DNA of 14,707 nucleotides from an uncultured Clostridia bacterium (GTDB lineage Bacteria > Bacillota > Clostridia > Oscillospirales > Acutalibacteraceae), in contig CANQGN010000019.1 in the NCBI GenBank assembly GCA_947623215.1, forward strand, positions 1 to 14,707. Reading direction: 5' to 3'. The position numbers and the translations under genes were made by a program. This document shows positions 1-8,198 of the stretch, piece by piece. The notes beneath the pieces are model-generated. The model did no database searches, had not been told where the DNA came from, and worked only from the letters and a program-made list of their open reading frames with translations. The stretch's first letter is position 1. Each line of letters opens with the position of its first letter.

Positions 1-132
1 ACACAAAGTACGGCTGCAAGCGCACGCCTTGCAGTCATCGACGGGCGCTCTCCCCAAAAATCTTCGACCTGCCGCGGCGCGATTTTTTCTTTGCAAGGTT
101 TACAACAAAGCCTACTAAGAAATCGCGCCGCG
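1..132. repeat. Nested inverted repeats downstream of gyrA, possible dispersed intergenic element
   Basis: The space after gyrA contains no gene but is full of symmetry. CTGCAAG (14-20) pairs with CTTGCAG (28-34). A perfect 13-bp arm, CGCGGCGCGATTT (73-85), pairs with AAATCGCGCCGCG (120-132), and inside it CTTTG (89-93) pairs with CAAAG (106-110). The first bases, ac-acaaa-gtacggc, look like the right half of a third hairpin cut by the window edge. None of the stems is followed by a run of T on the minus strand, so this is not a textbook terminator for gyrA, although it could still end or stabilise that transcript. The layout resembles dispersed structured repeats that I associate with intergenic regions of Clostridia and Negativicutes; that link is from memory and unproven. 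No second copy was seen in this window. Confidence 0.5.
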
Positions 133-169
133 TCAGGCGCATTGTACCCTGCTTGTATTGCCTATTTAC

Positions 170-2713
170 TTACTCAGCGGGTGTTTCGATTGCTTCACCG
201 GCCTCGCCGGTTTCGGCTGCCTCGCCAGCTTCCTCGGGTGCTTCCATTTCGCCGATTTCTGCGGCTTCGCCGCCTTCTTCCGCCTCGGCGTAAGTCATGT
301 TCACCAGCCGGTCGGCTTCGTCCAGCCGCATCACCTTCACGCCCTTGGCGGTGCGGGCGTACCGGCTGACGGTGGCGGAGGGAATGCGGATAATCACGCC
401 CGCTTCAGAGATGAGAATCACGTCCTGCCCGTCGTCTATATCGCCCACGGCGGCCACGTCGCCATACAGCGCGGTTTTGTAGTTGGTCAGCCCCAGCCCG
501 CCGCGGTTTTGCAGGCGGTAGTCGCCAAAGTCGCTGCGGCGGCCGTAGCCCGTTTCGGTTACGGTCATCAAATCCGCCCCTTCGCGCACCAGCGCCAGCC
601 CTACTACTTCGTCGCCCTTTTCAGAGGAGAGCCGAATGGCCCGCACCCCGCGCGCCGTGCGGCCAATCAGCCGCGCGTCGCTCTCGTGAAAGCGAATGGC
701 CATGCCCTTTTTGGTAGCCACCAGCAAATCGTCTTCCCCGGTGGTCAGCCGCACCCAGCGCAGCTCGTCGCCCTCGTCTAAGTCGATGGCGATAATGCCG
801 CCCCGGCGGATGTTGTCATAAGCCGAAAGAGGGGTGCGCTTTAAAATGCCGCCGCGGGTGAGCATACACAGGTAAGGGGTGGCTTCGGGGTTTTCGACCC
901 GAATCATGGCGGTGACCTTTTCCTCTGCGAGCAGGGGCAAAATGTTGACAATATTCATGCCCTTGGCGGTGCGGGAGGACTCCGGCACTTCATAAGCCTT
1001 CAGCCGGTAAACCCGCCCTAAATTGGTGAAGAAAAGCACCGTTTCGTGCGACATACAGGTAAACATGGCCTGGGCCACGTCTTCCTCTCGCCGGGTCATA
1101 CCAGAAAGCCCCCTGCCGCCCCGCCGCTGGGCGCGGTAGGTGTCGGTCGGCTGGCGCTTCATATAGCCCATGCTGGTTAAAGTCAGCACGCACTCTTCGT
1201 TCGGGATTAAATCTTCAATATCCACTTCGCCGCTTACGGCGGTAATTTCGGTGCGGCGGTCGTCTACAAAGCGGTCGCGCACCTGCAGCGCTTCGTCCTT
1301 GACCAGCCCCCAAATGCGGCCGCCGTCCGCCAAAATGGCGGTATACTCCGCAATGGCGGCGTGCAGGGCGTTCAGCTCGTCTTCAATTTTCTGCTTTTCC
1401 AGCCCGGTTAGGCGGCCGAGCGGCATTTGCACAATGGCGGTGGTTTGCACGTCGTCAAACCCAAAGCGCTCGGCCAGCGCCGCCTTACTTTCTGCAATGG
1501 TTTTGCTGGCGCGGATTAACCGCACCACCTCGTCTATAAAGTCCAGCGCGGTTTTGAGCGCCTCCAGCAAATGGGCGCGCTCCTGCGCTTTTTTAAGCTC
1601 GTAGCGGGTGCGATTCTCTACAATTTCAAACTGATAATCGGCGTAGTGCTGCAACATCTCTTTAAGCGAGAGGATTTTCGGCGCGCCGTCTACCAGCGCC
1701 AGCATAATCACGCCGAAGGTGTCTTGCAGCTGGGTGAAAGAGTAAAGCTGATTTAACACTACCTGCGGATTGGCGGAGGCTTTGAGCTCTACGACAATGC
1801 GCATACCCTCTTTGCTGGAGTAGTCTACAATGTCGTCTATGCCCTCTACCCGCTTTTCTTTCATTAAATCCACCATGGACTTTACCAGCTTTTGCTTGTT
1901 GACCATGTAGGGGATTTCGGTAATGACAATGCGGTAGCTGTTGCCGTGGCTTTCTTCTATTTCCGCCCGGCCGCGCAGGGTAATTTTGCCCTTGCCGGTG
2001 GCGTAGGCGGCGCGAATGCCCGCCTGCCCCATAATAACGCCGCCGGTGGGGAAGTCCGGCCCCTTAATAAAGCGGCAAAGGTCGGCCAGCTCGGCCTCCG
2101 GGTTGTCTATCAGGTAGCAAAGGGCGTCGACCACCTCCCCCAAATTGTGGGGGGGAATGTTGGTGGCCATGCCCACCGCAATACCGGCCGAGCCGTTGAC
2201 AAGTAAGCTGGGAATGCGGGAGGGCAGGGTGACGGGTTCTTTTAGGCGGTCGTCGTAGTTCGACTGAAAGGCCACCGTTTCTTTGTCAATATCCCGCAGC
2301 ATTTCCATGGCGATTTTGCTCAGCCGCGCCTCGGTATACCGGTAGGCGGCGGCGGGGTACCCGTCTATAGAGCCAAAGTTGCCCTGCCCGTCTATCATCA
2401 TATACCGCAGCGAAAAATCCTGCGCCATGCGCACCAGCGCGTCGTAAACCGAAGCGTCGCCGTGGGGGTGGTACCGCCCCAGCACCGCGCCTACGGTGTC
2501 GGCGCACTTGCGGTAGGCCTTGTCTGGCGAAAGGCCGTTTTCATACATGGTGTAAAGAATGCGCCGGTGCACCGGCTTTAAGCCGTCGCGCACGTCCGGC
2601 AGCGCCCGGCCGACGATGACCGACATGGAATAATCCAGGTAGGCCTTTTGCATTTCGTCTACAATTTCTACGTCTATCAGCCGGCCGCCGGCGTTTTGTT
2701 CTGTCTCGTTCAT
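170..2713 (-). CDS. gyrA: DNA gyrase subunit A
   Basis: This is the DNA-cleaving and wrapping subunit of gyrase (A2B2), which introduces negative supercoils using ATP hydrolysed by GyrB. The 847-residue product is of normal length. The winged-helix/tower part starts in the usual way (RALPDVRDGLKPVHRR, about residues 36-51). The catalytic tyrosine is Y126 in AYRYTEAR. The GyrA box QRRGGRG (529-535) begins the DNA-wrapping beta-pinwheel. At the quinolone-determining positions the sequence is GDASVYD: Ala87 lies where E. coli has Ser83, and Asp91 matches E. coli Asp87. The last 40 or so residues are a low-complexity Glu/Ala/Gly acidic tail. The ATG overlaps the stop of the preceding gene by 4 bp (ATGA) and has GGACGAGG just upstream, indicating translational coupling. 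It is the last gene of the dnaN-gyrA operon. Confidence 0.98.
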   Translation of the reverse strand: MNETEQNAGGRLIDVEIVDEMQKAYLDYSMSVIVGRALPDVRDGLKPVHRRILYTMYENGLSPDKAYRKCADTVGAVLGRYHPHGDASVYDALVRMAQDFSLRYMMIDGQGNFGSIDGYPAAAYRYTEARLSKIAMEMLRDIDKETVAFQSNYDDRLKEPVTLPSRIPSLLVNGSAGIAVGMATNIPPHNLGEVVDALCYLIDNPEAELADLCRFIKGPDFPTGGVIMGQAGIRAAYATGKGKITLRGRAEIEESHGNSYRIVITEIPYMVNKQKLVKSMVDLMKEKRVEGIDDIVDYSSKEGMRIVVELKASANPQVVLNQLYSFTQLQDTFGVIMLALVDGAPKILSLKEMLQHYADYQFEIVENRTRYELKKAQERAHLLEALKTALDFIDEVVRLIRASKTIAESKAALAERFGFDDVQTTAIVQMPLGRLTGLEKQKIEDELNALHAAIAEYTAILADGGRIWGLVKDEALQVRDRFVDDRRTEITAVSGEVDIEDLIPNEECVLTLTSMGYMKRQPTDTYRAQRRGGRGLSGMTRREEDVAQAMFTCMSHETVLFFTNLGRVYRLKAYEVPESSRTAKGMNIVNILPLLAEEKVTAMIRVENPEATPYLCMLTRGGILKRTPLSAYDNIRRGGIIAIDLDEGDELRWVRLTTGEDDLLVATKKGMAIRFHESDARLIGRTARGVRAIRLSSEKGDEVVGLALVREGADLMTVTETGYGRRSDFGDYRLQNRGGLGLTNYKTALYGDVAAVGDIDDGQDVILISEAGVIIRIPSATVSRYARTAKGVKVMRLDEADRLVNMTYAEAEEGGEAAEIGEMEAPEEAGEAAETGEAGEAIETPAE

Positions 2714-3477
2714 ACCTTACCCTCGTCCTTTCGCTCATCCGCCGGGGCGCCGCCCCCCTGCCCGCGGTGCAAGCGGGCCTCGGTTTGGGCCTCCTGCTCC
2801 GCCGTGAAGCAGCGGCGGGGAATCACCAGCAGCTGGCCGCTTTTTAAGGTGAGCACAAACAGCCCCTTGCCTTCGGTTAAAGCATAGCTTCCGTCGTAGG
2901 GCTGCTGCCAGTCGTCGGCTTCGTCGCGCCCCTCTATATGCACCGTCAGCAAATTGTCATACAGCGTAACGGTTAACTGGTTGCCGCTGGTGGCGGTGCG
3001 AATCATCTTTTTGCGGGTGCGCTCGGGCAGCAGCCAAATCACCGGCAGCAGCCCCAGGCAAACGACCACGTACACCCAGTTCATAACCGGCGGGGGCTGA
3101 ATGCCCGCCCGGCCGAGCAGCCCTAAAATATTCATGATTAACATACCGAGCCCCAGCGCCGCCAGCACCGCCGTTTCGACCACCAGCAGCCATTTGCGCT
3201 CTTTTACTTTGCCCGACAAATAAAAGGCGTCGCCTACCTCGGTTTCGCTTAACACGAACACCGCTTTTACCGCTTCGCCCTCCGGGGTCAGCCGCGGGGC
3301 TGCGGCTTCTGCCGCCTCGTCGTAACTGCCGGCCCATTGTTCGTCTTCTAAGGCCGAAACCCCCTCCGGCAGGTCAATGCTTTGCCCGCAAAAGGCGCAC
3401 TTCATGCCGCCGTCTTCGCCCGCCAGCGGGGCCTGCTGCGCCCCGCACGCCGGGCAGGTAACCGTTTGTATTGCCAT
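2710..3477 (-). CDS. Zinc-ribbon, two-TM protein with YcxB-like C-terminal domain, inserted between gyrB and gyrA
   Basis: This 255-residue membrane protein has no firm name. The N-terminus carries a zinc ribbon with CxxC pairs C8/C11 and C27/C30. An acidic linker follows (about 40-70). Two hydrophobic helices lie at about 96-121 and 131-150, separated by a short proline-rich turn. The cytosolic C-terminal part (about 165-232) has the strand-rich pattern ending in LLVIPRRCF that recalls the YcxB-like domain (PF14317); I judge this by eye. The last 20 residues are charged and gly-rich. It starts 31 bp after gyrB, with AAAGGGCGG upstream at a rather long spacing, and overlaps gyrA by 4 bp, so it is co-transcribed and coupled with gyrase. 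Function is unknown, and nothing in it suggests DNA binding beyond the small zinc ribbon. Confidence 0.85.
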   Translation of the reverse strand: MAIQTVTCPACGAQQAPLAGEDGGMKCAFCGQSIDLPEGVSALEDEQWAGSYDEAAEAAAPRLTPEGEAVKAVFVLSETEVGDAFYLSGKVKERKWLLVVETAVLAALGLGMLIMNILGLLGRAGIQPPPVMNWVYVVVCLGLLPVIWLLPERTRKKMIRTATSGNQLTVTLYDNLLTVHIEGRDEADDWQQPYDGSYALTEGKGLFVLTLKSGQLLVIPRRCFTAEQEAQTEARLHRGQGGGAPADERKDEGKV

Positions 3478-3508
3478 ATCGGTACTGTACCGCCCTTTCT
3501 GCCGCGCC

Positions 3509-5443
3509 TTATACGTCTAAATTCTGCACGTAGCGCGCGTTTTGTTCAATGAAATCCCGCCGGGGTTCCACTTCGTCGCCCATAAGCAGGGTAAAAATGC
3601 GGTCGGCCTTTTCGGCGTCCTCCATATTTACCCGCAGCGCAATGCGAAAGGCGGGGTCCATGGTGGTCTCCCACAGCTGTTTACCGTCCATTTCGCCCAG
3701 GCCCTTGTAGCGCTGCACGTCGCCGCCGCCCAGCTGCTCAATGTATAAATCCCGCTCCTCGTCGCTGAAGGCGTAGAGGTGCTTTTTGCCTTTAAACACC
3801 TTGTACAGCGGCGGCTGGGCTAAATACACGTGCCCGGCTTCGATGAGCTGCGGCATATAGCGGAAAAAGAAGGTGAGCAGCAGCGTGCGAATGTGGGAGC
3901 CGTCTACGTCGGCGTCCGCCATAATAAACACTTTGCCGTAGCGCAGGCGGGTAAGGTCAAAGTCCTCCCCAATGCCGGTCCCCAGCGCCAGCACCACCGG
4001 CAGCAGCTTTTCGTTGGAATAGACCTTGTCAATACGGGCTTTCTCTACGTTTAGCATTTTGCCCCAGAGCGGCAAAATGGCCTGGGTTTTGGCGTCTCGC
4101 CCCTTTACGGCGGAGCCGCCGGCGCTGTCGCCCTCTACAATGAAAATTTCGGTTTCATCGGGGTTGTTAGAGATACAGTCGGCCAGCTTTTCGGGCATTT
4201 TGGCCCGGCCGCCGGCGTTTTTGCGCTGCAAATCCCGCGCCTTTTGGGCGGCCTCGCGGGCGTTGGAGGCCGCAATGGCCTTGTTGATAATAAGCTTCGC
4301 CACGGCGGGATTTTCTTCTAAATAGGTCATGAGCTTGTCGCCCACCAGCCCGTTTACCAGCGTGCCCATGGAGGTGTTGCCGAGCTTGGACTTGGTTTGG
4401 CTTTCAAACTGGGCGTCGGTCAGCTTGACGCTGATAACGGCGGCAATGCCCTCTTGAATATCGTCGCCCTTTAAGTTATTGTCGTTATCCTTTAAAAATT
4501 TAAACTTGCGGGCGTAGGCGTTAATCACCCGGGTTAGGGCGGTTTTAAAGGCGCTTTCGTGCGTGCCGCCGTCTACCGTGTGAATGTTGTTGGCAAAGCT
4601 GATAACGCGGGAGTCGTAGCCGTTTGTGTAGGTAAAGGCGATTTCGGCAGACGAGTCCCCCTCCGCCGTGCTGAGATAGATTACCCCCGGCAGGGCGTTC
4701 TCGCGCCGGGCGGTGTGCATGATGAACTCTACGTAGCTGCGAATGCCGCCCTCAAAATGGAGCAAATCGCTTCTCGGGTCCTGATCTTCCCGCCGGTCGG
4801 TCAGGGTAATTTTTACCCCGGCGTTTAAAAAGGCCTGCTCCCGCAAGCGGGCGAGCAGCGTGTCGTAGTCGTACTCGGTGGTGTCGGTAAAAATGTCCGG
4901 GTCGGGCTGAAAGGTGACGATGGTACCGGCGTCGCTGCAGGGGCCTTTTTCCACCAGTTCCGTTACCATGGCGCCTTTTTCAAACCGCTGGGTGACAATG
5001 CGTTTGCCGTCGTGCACCTCTACCTCCAGCCAGGTAGAAAGGGCGTTGACCACCGAGGCCCCCACGCCGTGCAGCCCGCCGGAGACTTTGTAGCCGCTGC
5101 CGCCGAACTTGCCGCCGGCGTGCAGCATGGTAAACACCATGGTGACGGCCGGTTGATTGTACTTTTGGTTAATGCCGGTGGGAATGCCCCGGCCGTCGTC
5201 TGCCACGCGAATGACGTTGCCGTTTAAAATATCCACCTCTATGTGGGTACAATACCCGGCCAACGCCTCGTCAATGGAATTGTCTACAATTTCGTACACC
5301 AAATGGTGCAGCCCCCGCTCGCCGGTAGAGCCAATGTACATGCCGGGGCGCTTGCGCACGGCCTCTAAACCTTCCAGCACCTGAATTTGTTCGGCGTCGT
5401 ACTGCTCGGTTACCGCAGTGGTTGGGAGGGGTTGTTGTTCCAT
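3509..5443 (-). CDS. gyrB: DNA gyrase subunit B
   Basis: This is the ATPase subunit of gyrase. The 644 residues give the usual short GyrB of Gram-positives, without the E. coli insertion. GHKL ATPase motifs are EIVDNSIDEA (N55 binds Mg-ATP), DDGRGIP (82-88) and GGLHGVGAS (122-130). The transducer domain has the QTKSKLGN lysine loop (349-356). The TOPRIM metal site is EGDSAGGSA (E437) and DADVD (510-514). The C-terminus ends in the typical RRDFIEQNARYVQNLDV. Trp460 sits at the position of E. coli Lys447 (LPLWGKMLN). I chose the ATG at 5443 rather than the longer reading from 5509 because it lies 10 bp after the remB stop, has AAAGGG upstream, and matches family length; the longer reading would overlap remB. 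Confidence 0.97.
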   Translation of the reverse strand: MEQQPLPTTAVTEQYDAEQIQVLEGLEAVRKRPGMYIGSTGERGLHHLVYEIVDNSIDEALAGYCTHIEVDILNGNVIRVADDGRGIPTGINQKYNQPAVTMVFTMLHAGGKFGGSGYKVSGGLHGVGASVVNALSTWLEVEVHDGKRIVTQRFEKGAMVTELVEKGPCSDAGTIVTFQPDPDIFTDTTEYDYDTLLARLREQAFLNAGVKITLTDRREDQDPRSDLLHFEGGIRSYVEFIMHTARRENALPGVIYLSTAEGDSSAEIAFTYTNGYDSRVISFANNIHTVDGGTHESAFKTALTRVINAYARKFKFLKDNDNNLKGDDIQEGIAAVISVKLTDAQFESQTKSKLGNTSMGTLVNGLVGDKLMTYLEENPAVAKLIINKAIAASNAREAAQKARDLQRKNAGGRAKMPEKLADCISNNPDETEIFIVEGDSAGGSAVKGRDAKTQAILPLWGKMLNVEKARIDKVYSNEKLLPVVLALGTGIGEDFDLTRLRYGKVFIMADADVDGSHIRTLLLTFFFRYMPQLIEAGHVYLAQPPLYKVFKGKKHLYAFSDEERDLYIEQLGGGDVQRYKGLGEMDGKQLWETTMDPAFRIALRVNMEDAEKADRIFTLLMGDEVEPRRDFIEQNARYVQNLDV

Positions 5444-5453
5444 AATTGCCCTT

Positions 5454-5783
5454 TCAGTCCTTTCCTCTATTCCCGTGCTCCGCCGGGCGTTCCCACGGGG
5501 GTTTGGCAAACCGCCCGGCCAGGGTGGCGGGGGTGTTGGCGGTCAGCCGCAGCCGCTGGCGGCCGAAGCCGGGCGAACTGACGATAAACGAGAGAGGCAG
5601 CTCGCCAGAGCGGGCGGTGACCTCTCCTTTTTCCTCCGCCGCCGCCAAATACTGCCGGGTGTCGCCCCGCACGGTGGTGGAGTCTAAATCAAACACGCCT
5701 ACCACCTGCCGCTGGGGCAGCAGGGTGGTGCGGTCTACGTAAACAAAGCGATTTTTATTGCTGCGATTGGGGCGGTTTTTCAT
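5454..5783 (-). CDS. remB: RemB/YaaB-type extracellular matrix regulator (DUF370 family)
   Basis: This is a small protein of the RemA/RemB family (PF04025). In Bacillus subtilis the paralogue RemA is a DNA-binding activator of matrix genes, and remB (yaaB) sits between recF and gyrB exactly as here. The core runs from FVYVDRTTLLPQRQ through VGVFDLDSTTVRGDTRQYL and ELPLSFIVS to RLRLTANTPATLAGR, matching the clostridial form of the family. The product is 109 residues from the ATG at 5783, which has GGAG 6 nt upstream; a second ATG at 5795 is possible. The start overlaps recF by 29 bp. Homologues normally begin at the first strand (MYxH-like); here no start codon exists at that point, so the protein must carry about 12 extra, very basic residues. 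The tail after AGRFAK is also extended. Confidence 0.88.
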   Translation of the reverse strand: MKNRPNRSNKNRFVYVDRTTLLPQRQVVGVFDLDSTTVRGDTRQYLAAAEEKGEVTARSGELPLSFIVSSPGFGRQRLRLTANTPATLAGRFAKPPWERPAEHGNRGKD

Positions 5784-6864
5784 ACACTTCTCCATTTTGA
5801 ATGGTAAAAATTTTACCGGCCGCCAGCCGGGCGGCGGAGGCGACGTCGCAGCAGGTTAAAAAGACCTGCCGCCCCGAAAATTTGTTAAGCAGATATTCCT
5901 GCCGGTTTGGGTCGAGCTCGCTCATCACGTCGTCTAACAGCACCGCCGGGGCCTCCCCGAAGTAATCGGCCAGCACCTCCGCCTCCGCCAGCTTTAAGGC
6001 CAGCGCGGCGGAGCGCTGCTGCCCTTGCGAAGCGAAGCTGCGGGCGGGGCGGTCGTTAATAAAAAGCTCCAAATCGTGCCGGTGAGGGCCCACGGTGGTG
6101 TAGCCCAGTCGTCGGTCGTTCTCGCGCGAGTCTAAAAGCGCCTGCCGCAAGGCAGCCTCGCCGCCGTTGTCGGCCGAATGCTCCGCCCCCGCGTAGCGCA
6201 TGGTCAGGGTTTCTTTGCCGCCCGCAAGCTCGCCGTAAAAGGCGGCCGCAAAGGGGGCAAGACGGGTAATATACTGCGCTCGCTGGCGGGCGAGGGCGCT
6301 GCCGGTTTTGGCCATGGCGTCTTCCCACAGCCCCAGCAGCTCCTCCGCCATACCAAAGCGGGAGGGCGGCGTGCGCAGCAGAGTATTGCGCTGGTCAAGC
6401 GCCCGCTCGTAGCGGTCTTTTAAGTCGTCGTAGGCCGGTTTTAGCCGACCGAGCGAAAAATCCAAAAAAGCGCGGCGCACCGCCGGACCGTCTTTTACAA
6501 GCCCCAAGTGATTGGGGGCGAACACCACGGCGAAAACCGACGGCAGCAGAGAGGCGTAAGAGGGTTTTTCTACCCCGTTGAGCACAATTTTTTTGGCCCC
6601 GCCAACGGTAAGCGAAAGCGCCTGCGCCCGCCCGGCGGCGGTAAAGGCTAATTGCAGCCGGGCGTAGGGCTTGCCAAAGGCGGGCAGCTCGCCCTCTTTC
6701 GCCCCGCGAAAGGAGCGGGCGCCGCTGCAAAGCCACAGCCCTTCCAGCAAATTGGTTTTGCCCTGGGCGTTGTCGCCCACAATCACGTTCACCCCGTCGC
6801 AGGGGGTTAAGGTGAGCGGCGCCAAATTGCGGAAGTTTTCGCAGTGGAACTCACTTACCGTCAT
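5755..6864 (-). CDS. recF: DNA replication/repair protein RecF
   Basis: This is an SMC-like ABC ATPase that helps load RecA at single-strand gaps with RecO and RecR. The product has 369 residues, normal for the family. The N-terminus CENFRNLAPL followed by Walker A GDNAQGKTN (30-38) is diagnostic. The ABC signature is SQGQQRS (279-285), Walker B is AVLLDD (307-312) and the D-loop is SELD. The ATG at 6864 has GAGG about 9 nt upstream and overlaps the yaaA stop by 14 bp, indicating coupling. Its own 3' end overlaps remB. Position between yaaA and remB/gyrB is the classic Firmicute order. Confidence 0.97.
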   Translation of the reverse strand: MTVSEFHCENFRNLAPLTLTPCDGVNVIVGDNAQGKTNLLEGLWLCSGARSFRGAKEGELPAFGKPYARLQLAFTAAGRAQALSLTVGGAKKIVLNGVEKPSYASLLPSVFAVVFAPNHLGLVKDGPAVRRAFLDFSLGRLKPAYDDLKDRYERALDQRNTLLRTPPSRFGMAEELLGLWEDAMAKTGSALARQRAQYITRLAPFAAAFYGELAGGKETLTMRYAGAEHSADNGGEAALRQALLDSRENDRRLGYTTVGPHRHDLELFINDRPARSFASQGQQRSAALALKLAEAEVLADYFGEAPAVLLDDVMSELDPNRQEYLLNKFSGRQVFLTCCDVASAARLAAGKIFTIQNGEVYEKPPQSQQ

Positions 6865-7096
6865 TGGCCGTTACCTCAAGCGTTTTGTTCCCCATTGTTA
6901 CCACGTCGCCGGGGCGCAGCTGCAAGCCCTTTACCGTGGTGATGCTGCCATTTACAGAGACGCCGCCGACCGCCACGGCCGCTTTGGCCTCGCTCCCGCT
7001 GCGGCAGACCCCCGCCAGTTTTAAAAAGTCGCACAGCCGTATGGTGGGGGTGGTTATTGCCACCGCCCGAGCGGCCGTTTGTTTTTTCATTTCCAT
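6851..7096 (-). CDS. yaaA: S4-domain protein YaaA
   Basis: This is an 81-residue RNA-binding-fold protein of the S4 superfamily, found between dnaN and recF in most Firmicutes. The S4 motif is IRLCDFLKLAGVCRSGSEAKAAV...GGVSVNG (about 19-50), followed by the usual short beta segment with LRPGD. Its role is unclear; in B. subtilis the family has been linked to ribosome biogenesis (name RlbA). It starts 4 bp after the dnaN stop with no visible Shine-Dalgarno, so translation probably depends on ribosomes finishing dnaN. The start could be residue 1 or Met3. The first 15 or so residues are an unconserved basic/hydrophobic extension before the S4 fold. Confidence 0.93.
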   Translation of the reverse strand: MEMKKQTAARAVAITTPTIRLCDFLKLAGVCRSGSEAKAAVAVGGVSVNGSITTVKGLQLRPGDVVTMGNKTLEVTANDGK

Positions 7097-7100
7097 GGGG

Positions 7101-8198
7101 TTACTTCAGCCGCACCGGCAGTACCAAAAAGATGAAATTCTCCCCCTCCAGCGGCTTGATGCGCAGGGGAGACAGGGGGCCGCTCATCTCCAGCCGCACG
7201 CGGTCGCACTCTATCACCCGCAGCGCCTCCAGCAAATAGCGGCTGTTAAAGCCGATTTCCAGCTCTTCGCCTTCCATTTCGCCGGTGATTTTATCGCTCG
7301 CCCGGCCAATGGGCGACTCGCAGGTGGTCTCTAACGCGTCGTTGCAGAAAAAGCACTTAATGGCTACCCGCAGCCGCTCGCTCACTACCAGCGACACCCG
7401 GTCAATACTCTCGAGCAGGGTGTGGGTGTCGATTGTCATACAAGTGGTGCTGTCTTTGGGCACGGCGGTTTGATAATCAAAAAATTCGCCGCCAATTAAG
7501 CGGGAGATGACCGTGACCTCCCCAATTTGAAAGAGAATATGCTGAAAGCTCACCTGCACGGTAATGGGGGTATCCCCCCCCGGCAGCAGCCGCAGCACCT
7601 CGCTTAAGGTTTTCTCCGGCACAATAAACTTGGCTTCTATTGCGTTGGTAATGGCCTCCTGCCGAATGGCCAGCCGCCAACCGTCCATCGCCACCATGGT
7701 CACGCAGCCCTCTGACAGCTCCCACAAAATGCCGGTATACACGGGGTTATTCTCGTCTTTCGCGGCGGCAAAGCGGGTCATGCGCACCATGTTGTCCAGC
7801 AATTCCGAGTGAAAAGAAAAGGAATTGCCGCCGGTAATTTGCGGCAGCTCGGGAAAATCCTCCGACGCCATACCGGCCAGCGAAAACTGGGCCGCCCCGC
7901 ACTGAATGCGGCATTGGTGATTTTGGTTGCTTTCCAGCGTGATTTCATCGCCCGGCAGCCGCCGCACGATTTCTATAAAGGTTTTGGCGGGCAGCAGCAT
8001 CCGCCCCGGGGCGCCCATGGCCACCGGCAGGGATGTGGTAATGCCCATTTCCATATTGTAGCCGGTTAAAGTAAGCGTGCCGTCGCTGGCAGAAAATAAA
8101 ATCCCTTCCAGCGCGGGAATGGTGGAGTTGGCGCTTACCGCGCCCTGTACGTGCTGCAGCGCCTCGTTCAGCTGCTTGCGGTTGCATTGTAATTGCAT
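7101..8198 (-). CDS. dnaN: DNA polymerase III beta subunit (sliding clamp)
   Basis: This is the ring-shaped processivity clamp, 365 residues, normal length with three similar domains of about 120 residues. Recognisable pieces are the N-terminal strand MQLQCNRKQLNEALQ, the helix after NSTIPALEGIL, the domain I/II junction FPELP, and DGWRLAIRQ in domain II. The C-terminus FLVLPVRLK matches the family's hydrophobic partner-binding pocket region. I chose the ATG at 8198, not the upstream in-frame ATG at 8306, because it has GGAG 7 nt upstream and aligns with the conserved first strand; the extra 36 residues of the longer reading are basic and unlike the family. It follows the candidate origin and heads the tightly packed dnaN-gyrA gene run. 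No clear separate promoter was seen upstream. Confidence 0.97.
   Translation of the reverse strand: MQLQCNRKQLNEALQHVQGAVSANSTIPALEGILFSASDGTLTLTGYNMEMGITTSLPVAMGAPGRMLLPAKTFIEIVRRLPGDEITLESNQNHQCRIQCGAAQFSLAGMASEDFPELPQITGGNSFSFHSELLDNMVRMTRFAAAKDENNPVYTGILWELSEGCVTMVAMDGWRLAIRQEAITNAIEAKFIVPEKTLSEVLRLLPGGDTPITVQVSFQHILFQIGEVTVISRLIGGEFFDYQTAVPKDSTTCMTIDTHTLLESIDRVSLVVSERLRVAIKCFFCNDALETTCESPIGRASDKITGEMEGEELEIGFNSRYLLEALRVIECDRVRLEMSGPLSPLRIKPLEGENFIFLVLPVRLK

Noticed and set aside
73..132. Resemblance of the inverted repeat to an integron attC site or a gyrA terminator
   Set aside because: There are no attC core sites or integrase nearby, and no T-run follows the stem on the gyrA strand.
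158..781. Long open frames antisense to gyrA and similar overlapping frames across the gyr, dna and feo genes
   Set aside because: They lie opposite strongly conserved genes, have no ribosome sites or recognisable domains, and reflect GC-rich codon bias that keeps other frames open.
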